Of a DNA stretch of 55,834 nt, positions 51,301 to 55,834 are shown in pieces. The stretch spans positions 1-55,834 of the forward strand of contig CADCBQ010000031.1 of assembly GCA_902799745.1 (NCBI GenBank), given 5' to 3'. The position numbers and the translations under genes were made by a program. Under the pieces are notes generated by a model, which ran no database searches, was not told where the DNA came from, and worked only from the letters and a program-made list of their open reading frames with translations. Position 1 is the first letter of the stretch. Every line of letters starts with the position of its first letter. The DNA is from Fibrobacter succinogenes (lineage in GTDB: Bacteria; Fibrobacterota; Fibrobacteria; Fibrobacterales; Fibrobacteraceae).

Positions 51301-53248
51301 AAATGTAGATGGATCCGTATGGGGCCAAGAAGTCGGTGTGGACGAATATCCTAAGCTTACGGGGATCATCAGTGGTGCTGCCACCATGAAAACGTCTCCG
51401 CTGGTCCTATACACCTTTGACGGCGATACGGCCGACTATCCAGATTCCTATGTCAATGGAATTGGATCGTCCCTTCCGGTTCCTGTTCGCGCAGATTATA
51501 CATTTAGGGGCTGGTACGACAATGCCGAATATTCCGGCAAGCTGTATGAAGCCATTCCTGATACTGCCTCCGGAGAACAAGTCTTTTATGCAAAATGGTG
51601 GCATGTTCCGCAGGTCACTGGCGGCTGCTACGCAATCGGTGATGCCGGAGAACTTCTCCAGTTCGCAGAAGACTACAACAGGGCTTCCCGCGGCGCGGTT
51701 TGCGTAAAATTGACCGCCGACATCGTAATGAACAAAAACGTGACGATTGATGATCAACTGAATGTGACTGATACCGTATCCTTCCAAGAATGGACTCCGA
51801 TCAAGAACTTCCGTGGGACTTTTGATGGTCAGGGGCATACCATATCGGGGCTTTACTATGACAACGGCTACGTGGTCAGCGCAGGGCTTTTTGCTTCCAT
51901 AGGCGATGAGTACGAATTTTCTACCGTCACTATCAAGAACTTGAACATCAAAGATTCTTATTTCAAGGCCGCCAGCTGGGTTGGAAGCCTGGTCGGTCTT
52001 TCCAGGAAGAAAACGGACCTTTTAGTGGAAAATGTTACCAGCGAAAGCATTGTTGAAGCGATGATTTACCAGGGTAACCAAGTCAACGGAACGAAGGTTG
52101 GTGGACTTGTCGGTTATTTCTTCGGGGATTCGGATGCGGACGAATGCAGAACCCTGGAAATGGTGAATGTAAACCACAAGGGGCGTTTGTCCAGTACTTC
52201 AGAATGTGCTGGCGGACTTGTTGGTGAACTTTTTTCCGCAAGAATACTCATTGTACATGCAAGTCATGAGGGAACTGTTTACGCACGGGAGCATGCAGGT
52301 GGACTGATTGGTGTAGCGGACAATGGATGTCAGGTTGATTTGGCATATGTGTACAACGAGGGCTCTGTGGATGGGCGCTATATCGGGGGCCTGGTGGGGC
52401 GCAATAGGACTTCGCTTAACATATACAACGCGTATAATGTTGGCGAACTGAAAACCTCAAAATATCCCGGCGGCATTGTTGGCGATATTTATGCAAAAGT
52501 GAATTTGGTCAACTCTTTCAACATGGGCAAGGGAACTGCTTCAACGAGTCCTTTCTACGGTTACAAAAGTGAAGGCGCTGTAATTCAGGTCGATAACGCA
52601 TTCCACTTGGATTCCATCGATGCATTGGATGGTTCTACGCCCGTATCCGAAAAGGAATTTACGGACTTGACCTTGGCGAAGAAACTACATGACTACAGCA
52701 AGGGCTGGGTCACGGGCGAAGGCTGGACCCAAAAAGCGGGGGATTCCCATCCTGTATTCGATATAGCTTACTTGAATGAACACTCCGCAGAAATTGTGAA
52801 GAGTATTCCGGGGCAGTCTAGCAGTTCTACTGCATCCTCTTCAAGCAAAGAAGAATCTTCTTCGAGCGAAGAAATTTCGTCTTCCGGCGAAGCTGTGTCT
52901 TCTTCTAGTGAAGTCGCATCTTCTTCGAGCGAAACGGTCTCCTCTTCGTCTAAAGAATCCAGCTCCAGTTCTGTTGGAAAATCCAGCTCTAGTGAAGCAA
53001 AGTCTTCGTCTTCTGAGACGCCGATTGCAATTGCTATAACGGCTGCACCTCGATTCGTGATTCAGACTGTAGGTCGAACAGTCCAAGTCAATGGATCCAA
53101 GGCCGGCAAAAAGTACGCCGTGATGGACCTTCAAGGTCGCATAATTACTCTCGGCTATACATTAGAGAATTTCTCCATCGTGATTCCGGCACCTGGAACC
53201 TACCTTCTCCGAATCGATGGAGAAATTGCCAAGGTAGATGTTGAGTAG
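48323..53248 (+). CDS. Large secreted surface protein: four GLUG-type repeat blocks, two InlB-like repeats, Ser linker, T9SS-like C-terminus
   Basis: This 1641-residue protein has signal peptide MRLGCIHALFLAASVYA. Four blocks begin near residues 30, 367, 690 and 1100 with C(Y)xI..ELYGFA, followed by TWTPMK-type WTPI motifs, FDGQGHTISGLY, and end in a WGQxVGxDxxP segment: GLUG-rich beta-helix repeats. Listeria-Bacteroides (InlB B-type) repeats lie at about 306-360 and 1030-1093 (GYAFLGWFNNAK; YTFRGWYDNAEYSGK). A poly-serine linker (about 1498-1566) leads to a small C-terminal domain (MDLQGRI, PGTYLLRIDGE) resembling type IX sorting domains. It is probably a secreted adhesin or repeat scaffold; no enzyme domain was seen. 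Confidence 0.85.
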   Translation: MRLGCIHALFLAASVYAATSITPVAPKLSDGCYQIGTAAELYGFASIVNGSDGMTQNMAACGKLTANIVVNKNVLANDTLNGDGSAFITWTPMKKFSGTLDGQYHTISGLYMSGDEDAALILSVKPPKDEDTVTVKNLGIEDSYFFSRGSASGVIGNIDTGTVAISNVYSVAFVRGYYGSAGLVGNAHKGPLYVRNSYTLPPKTVIKDVGLIVGAYAETIDEVVNSYEPYEHNVYSSTNTISVKSSKFADGTIAQYLHNSLGGSAWGQNVGADPHPVFSGTVTGYKGADSVFSLSWHNVTMDNEIYAVGYIKGSRIPFPIPVRDGYAFLGWFNNAKLTGNPIEGIEYKTTGNLDLYAMWTSLPKKNGDCYEISTESDLYGFAAIVNGAPGTVQEPCACGKLTADIALNENAEKEYKPWFPIMNFCGIFDGSGKSISGLYRNDTLSNMGFFGSTQERFISYTERYRATIKNLEVKKVHFENGGCIGALVGNGSGVNIDNCHTSGSVVWGSSAGGFAGCLRDASISHSNNEAHGSARVSVGGFVGNVSGDLLVTNSYNLGRFENYRDCCQDNNFAMFGRVGGKITAENSYNMPIVDFWYKKEPPSATLTDEGDVDSAFNVFYYGAKKDSNGTWVSEQEFRDGTVAKLLHDYKSERTDGSIWGQDVWVDPYPTFKDGIIVASSITPKTPKLVDGCYQIGSREELFGFANIVNTSLYNIVPFCAKLTDDITMNKNVMASAEHLRDGKNDFIQWTPIKEFDGEFDGQGHTISGLYFNDSTIANAGLFGSVFSKDSLFPTKIINVGITDSYIRSNENAGGLIGKVDTLSKRVIVKNCHSDAVADGYYHFSGLIGAHLDGVLDVSESYATRTTDMGVGSLVAYTTGRLNILNSYSIDVGGRGLVGSTPSLHFIGSDSIVAHISIENSYALSKNKSTGEWDWVGVVNAPYNVPVVYRNAYRYENTQGFIDPDSNKALYFEVTADQIKDGSLASALHMYKNKNVDGSVWGQEVGVDEYPKLTGIISGAATMKTSPLVLYTFDGDTADYPDSYVNGIGSSLPVPVRADYTFRGWYDNAEYSGKLYEAIPDTASGEQVFYAKWWHVPQVTGGCYAIGDAGELLQFAEDYNRASRGAVCVKLTADIVMNKNVTIDDQLNVTDTVSFQEWTPIKNFRGTFDGQGHTISGLYYDNGYVVSAGLFASIGDEYEFSTVTIKNLNIKDSYFKAASWVGSLVGLSRKKTDLLVENVTSESIVEAMIYQGNQVNGTKVGGLVGYFFGDSDADECRTLEMVNVNHKGRLSSTSECAGGLVGELFSARILIVHASHEGTVYAREHAGGLIGVADNGCQVDLAYVYNEGSVDGRYIGGLVGRNRTSLNIYNAYNVGELKTSKYPGGIVGDIYAKVNLVNSFNMGKGTASTSPFYGYKSEGAVIQVDNAFHLDSIDALDGSTPVSEKEFTDLTLAKKLHDYSKGWVTGEGWTQKAGDSHPVFDIAYLNEHSAEIVKSIPGQSSSSTASSSSKEESSSSEEISSSGEAVSSSSEVASSSSETVSSSSKESSSSSVGKSSSSEAKSSSSETPIAIAITAAPRFVIQTVGRTVQVNGSKAGKKYAVMDLQGRIITLGYTLENFSIVIPAPGTYLLRIDGEIAKVDVE

Positions 53249-53270
53249 AATAGATATTAAAAAGGTCTGT

Positions 53271-54680
53271 ATGAAACATATCCTTCAAAAATGCTTGATA
53301 TTGTTCTTGCTCGCTTACGGTTTTTCAGGTGCAAGTTTCTATTACGAACATTCTGGTAACAGTGATGTTGCTGTCGAAAATGCTCAGCCCAAAATCGAAC
53401 CCCAAAAGGGCGAATGTCGCATGAGCAATGATGAACTTTCGAATGGTAAACGGAAGCTTCTTCAAAAGTATAACGAGTGCGTGAACGCCTATTCTGTTAA
53501 TTCGGTACATGTTCTTTGGTTTAAGGTTTGGGAGGGCGAGTCTGGTGTAGATGAACGTGCGACATGCTTTAGGGAACTCTCTCAGGAAATTATCCGTATG
53601 AGTGACTGCGCAGAACAGAGCCTTGACAAAGGGGCTTTAATGTCGCTCGATGAATTTACGGGCTACATGCTGAATTTGGGATTCACGGAATACTTTTTTG
53701 GAATTATCCTCAACTATGATTCGTTGAAGTCTTATGAAGCGGAAACCAAAATCGTTGATGAATTCGACATGGAAGATGAAAAGTATTTGTTCAAGGATCG
53801 GGATTATTCCGAACTTATTCAAGACATGCCCGTGGATAGAGAAAGCAAGGATGTTGCGTTGCTGTACTTGAATTACCTCAGGTACAAGTATGGCAATTAT
53901 GGTTGTGAGCAAGTTGCATTCCATTACGAGTGCTCTTTTGATAAAGTTGAAAACGATAAGAAGGCTTTCTTGGGCCGTTATCCCGATAGCAAGTATAGTG
54001 ATTTCGTAAATCAAGTCATCGTTGATTATGAATCAGAACGCTCCCGTATACAAGCTGGAAAACAACATGAAAAAGATTTGAAGACTGCCCAAAGTATTGC
54101 GAATGACTTGAAAGAGAGAAAACTCTGGATGGCGTTAAGTTTATTTGGCATGGTTGGTTTTCCTCAAACGGATGGTCCAATTTCTATTGATAACGAGTAT
54201 GATGTCTCTACCATGTATACTTTGGGGCTGAAGTGGCAATACCGGAGATTTTTCCTGCAATACCAATACTATATGGTTCCCGGAACAACATTTGATGATT
54301 CCTTTGCCGAAAACGGATTTTTGGTGATGTTGGGTGGATCTATCGGAACTCTTAAAAGTTGGTCGATTGATTTGTTCCTGGGAGTGAATTCTGTGGACAC
54401 CCATGGTAAATATCTGTATTTGGAAGATTCTGATTTTGAACCTTTGGTCGGCTTGCAGTATAGTAAAGCTATCCAATTGACGGATTGCATTAGTTTGGTT
54501 CTTTCGGCACAAGCAGCGTGGACTGGCTTTTATTACCAAGAACTCACTTCTGAGAATCGACATAGCGCCCAAGAATTTGCTACGCAGTATCACTTGAATT
54601 TCGGCGTGGGAGTTCGCTTTTGGACTCCGAAACCGCGCTCGATGTATGATGAAAAATATTTGGATTTGATTGAGGAATAG
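53271..54680 (+). CDS. Exported outer-membrane-type protein
   Basis: There are 469 residues from the ATG at 53271, with AAGG upstream; an in-frame ATG at 53238 overlaps the previous gene and is not supported by signal-peptide structure. The signal peptide is HILQKCLILFLLAYGFSGA. The first half (about 25-285) is charged and helical. The second half has barrel strands (LGLKWQYRRFFLQYQYYMV, FLVMLGGSIG, LVLSAQAAWTGFYY, YHLNFGVGVRFW) and aromatic-ended strands. It follows the GLUG protein by 22 nt and may be part of its secretion or anchoring (inference). Confidence 0.6.
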   Translation: MKHILQKCLILFLLAYGFSGASFYYEHSGNSDVAVENAQPKIEPQKGECRMSNDELSNGKRKLLQKYNECVNAYSVNSVHVLWFKVWEGESGVDERATCFRELSQEIIRMSDCAEQSLDKGALMSLDEFTGYMLNLGFTEYFFGIILNYDSLKSYEAETKIVDEFDMEDEKYLFKDRDYSELIQDMPVDRESKDVALLYLNYLRYKYGNYGCEQVAFHYECSFDKVENDKKAFLGRYPDSKYSDFVNQVIVDYESERSRIQAGKQHEKDLKTAQSIANDLKERKLWMALSLFGMVGFPQTDGPISIDNEYDVSTMYTLGLKWQYRRFFLQYQYYMVPGTTFDDSFAENGFLVMLGGSIGTLKSWSIDLFLGVNSVDTHGKYLYLEDSDFEPLVGLQYSKAIQLTDCISLVLSAQAAWTGFYYQELTSENRHSAQEFATQYHLNFGVGVRFWTPKPRSMYDEKYLDLIEE

Positions 54681-54683
54681 TTT

Positions 54684-55301
54684 ATGCGTCAAATGGGCCT
54701 AGCGTTTGCATTTGCGGTGTTGTTCCTTGTGGGGTGTTCCGGTAAACATTCCATGGTGGACCCGGAATGGAAAAATGCTCCAGATTCATACACAGTGCTT
54801 GTGAGCAGACCATTTGTTGGAAATCCTGACGATGTGGCCGATGACCTTCCGGAATACACATCAAATTTTGAAGAGTGGTTTAGCGCAGAAATTGCGACGG
54901 CACTTGAAAAAAGAACCGAAAAAAAGCCTTCTGTTAAGGTCGAACTCGATGAGAATTTTAATTTGGTTCCACTGGAATTTGGAAAAGAAACTTTTTTACA
55001 GACTCCGATTCCGAATTTGGATCGTATCAGCGGTCTTCACGGTGTAGTTATTAGTATACACCCAATCAAGTTCAAACGTAAGACGGAAAAACATTACAGT
55101 GCGACAGGAACAACCGCTAATCATTGGTTAGTGGTGAATGGCACATATAGTATTGTTTCGGCAGATGAAGAAAAGATTCTCGCCTATGGATTGTGCTATG
55201 GAATATCGAGCTTCAAGTTTGCGATGACCAAGGGAGACTGGGAAAACGTTGTAGATGACCTTGCGAAAACGGTAATTCAAGACACTCCGCTCGAAAAATA
55301 G
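54684..55301 (+). CDS. Lipoprotein of unknown function
   Basis: This 205-residue protein has GAGGAA before the ATG. The signal peptide ends in lipobox FLVGC (Cys18). The mature domain is mixed alpha/beta (YTVLVSRPFVGN, FSAEIATALEKR, GLHGVVISIHPIKF, HWLVVNGTYSIVSADEEKIL), a pattern resembling small periplasmic lipoproteins. No family is recognised. It starts 3 nt after the stop of the barrel gene, so the two are in one transcript. Confidence 0.6.
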   Translation: MRQMGLAFAFAVLFLVGCSGKHSMVDPEWKNAPDSYTVLVSRPFVGNPDDVADDLPEYTSNFEEWFSAEIATALEKRTEKKPSVKVELDENFNLVPLEFGKETFLQTPIPNLDRISGLHGVVISIHPIKFKRKTEKHYSATGTTANHWLVVNGTYSIVSADEEKILAYGLCYGISSFKFAMTKGDWENVVDDLAKTVIQDTPLEK

Positions 55302-55359
55302 CGATAACAGCGTTCAATCCAGCTTGACTTTTCGCTAACGCAGATATAAAAAACTGTTT

Positions 55360-55565
55360 CTAAAACGCGTAGCGCACATCTAGCAAGAGCGACTCATGTA
55401 CACACCATTTTCATGACTCAAGCGGACTTTCAAACCGAGTCCTCCATCTAGCAGGCCTGTATGCAGAAAGAATCGGCACCTGGATTCACTCCATGCAGAT
55501 TCTGACGTTTTTGCGGCAAAGCTTGAGACTGAAAAAAACAACAAACAAACCAAGACCGTCTTTAA
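55360..55565 (-). pseudogene. Remnant of an exported outer-membrane protein gene
   Basis: On the minus strand one frame gives a signal-like start (LKTVLVCLLFFSVSSFA) with no start codon, and then reads LHTGLLDGGLGLKVR and LSHENGVYMSRS before a stop at 55380. Shifting by one base near 55385 restores LLDVRYAF and a stop at 55360. That is a typical last strand of a barrel protein. The signal peptide and the final strands are therefore almost adjacent, as in a gene that lost its middle and gained a frameshift. Low to moderate confidence. Confidence 0.4.
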
Positions 55566-55647
55566 CTAATTCATCACACCCAAAATAGATAATCTTTCAA
55601 CAAAGCGTGTTCTAGGTTGAAAGACAAGTGTTGAATCTTTTTTTTGT

Positions 55648-55669
55648 ATAGTGAACTAATGTTCACTAT
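55648..55669. promoter_or_regulatory. Perfect palindrome ATAGTGAAC-TAAT-GTTCACTAT
   Basis: The two 9-nt arms are exactly complementary around TAAT. The shape is that of a dimeric repressor operator, for example of the TetR class. TATAGT at 55647-55652 overlaps the left arm and lies 6 nt before an ATG at 55659. Confidence 0.45.
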
Positions 55670-55834
55670 TTGCCTGCCGAACCTGGAGCCGAAGTATGCT
55701 TTTTGTATGCTTTGGATGCGAAAAATCGTCCGCTGTCTTGCCAAAGTGGTAGAAAATGGTAGATTTGTATCGTGTTGTGGTAAAATGTGTCAAACTAGTA
55801 TGAACTTTACGTCTTTCATAGGTCAAGCCCAAAC
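55659..55834 (+). CDS. Possible partial coding region running off the right edge
   Basis: An ATG inside the palindrome opens a frame of at least 58 codons to the window end (MFTICLPNLEPKYAFCMLWM and onward). It has six cysteines in 58 residues, a composition that does not clearly resemble a known family. TATAGT lies 6 nt before the ATG, as in the other leaderless starts here. It is short, another frame is also open for a while, and the minus strand is open over the same span, so it may be spurious. Confidence 0.25.
   Translation, partial: MFTICLPNLEPKYAFCMLWMRKIVRCLAKVVENGRFVSCCGKMCQTSMNFTSFIGQAQ

Larger units (their letters stand above)
55302..55834. other. Right-end gene-poor region
   Basis: No complete gene is visible over these 533 bases. 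The region holds the decayed barrel remnant at 55360, an 8-bp stem (CTTTCAAC / GTTGAAAG) around 55587-55616, a perfect palindrome at 55648 and one open frame running off the right edge from 55659. Otherwise no structure is evident. Confidence 0.6.

Noticed and set aside
52813..53022. AGC/TCT-rich repeats considered as a CRISPR-like or tandem array
   Set aside because: They encode the poly-serine linker in frame and have no regular spacers.
53238..53270. ATG at 53238 as start of the barrel gene after the GLUG protein
   Set aside because: It overlaps the preceding coding end and would add charged residues before the signal peptide; 53271 has AAGG.

Overview
The window looks like a chromosomal segment of a Fibrobacter-type bacterium (Fibrobacterota). 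This rests on gene content and style: a didermal envelope with many lipoproteins and beta-barrel proteins, a large secreted protein with a poly-serine linker and a type IX-like C-terminal domain, a PorV-like outer-membrane protein, a short RpoD-type sigma factor, and many starts without a Shine-Dalgarno sequence. I recognise the lineage from these features; no database search was run.

Layout. 1-585 is the 5' part of a sugar ABC transporter binding protein (minus). 865-1299 is a DUF3332 lipoprotein. 1378-6564 is a signalling cluster: TPR lipoprotein, membrane-anchored Hanks-type kinase, GAF/sigma-54 activator, then a near-perfect sigma-54 promoter driving a small exported protein and an outer-membrane barrel. 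6600-13561 (all minus) holds tRNA-Ala(CGC), polyprenyl diphosphate synthase, gyrB, dciA, an MlaE-like permease, a CtpA-type protease and a sigma factor. 13763-19846 holds a LytS-type kinase, a secreted pair including an alpha/beta hydrolase, and a barrel-like lipoprotein. 19977-21482 (minus) is a biotin-dependent carboxyltransferase whose 5' end is missing. 21653-26938 is a tandem-fused double UvrA. 27009-29986 is an SUMF1-domain protein and a membrane protein. ychF, a MATE transporter, two surface proteins, a Xer recombinase and a PorV-like protein follow to 37232. 37327-40991 has a membrane-anchored STAS protein, a degenerate LytM protein, a lipoprotein, a Nudix hydrolase and a small membrane protein. 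41237-48253 is the rimP-nusA-infB-rbfA-truB-ribF translation operon. 48323-55301 encodes a 1641-residue GLUG-repeat surface protein, a barrel protein and a lipoprotein. The last 530 bases hold a decayed barrel gene and a possible partial ORF.

Most notable signals: (1) the kinase/GAF-activator/sigma-54 promoter module; (2) a recurring architecture, TATATT followed by 6-7 nt and then ATG with no Shine-Dalgarno, at several genes, with the sigma-54 promoter placing +1 about one base before its ATG, all suggesting leaderless mRNAs; (3) a roughly 96-bp imperfect palindrome sitting in frame inside truB, resembling a protein-coding palindromic element; (4) two palindromic intergenic elements built from 7-nt units; (5) a carboxyltransferase gene lacking the metal-binding N-terminus; (6) the double UvrA whose second half lacks the UvrB-binding motif; (7) a STAS protein with the usual phosphoacceptor serine replaced by aspartate and a C-terminal membrane anchor.
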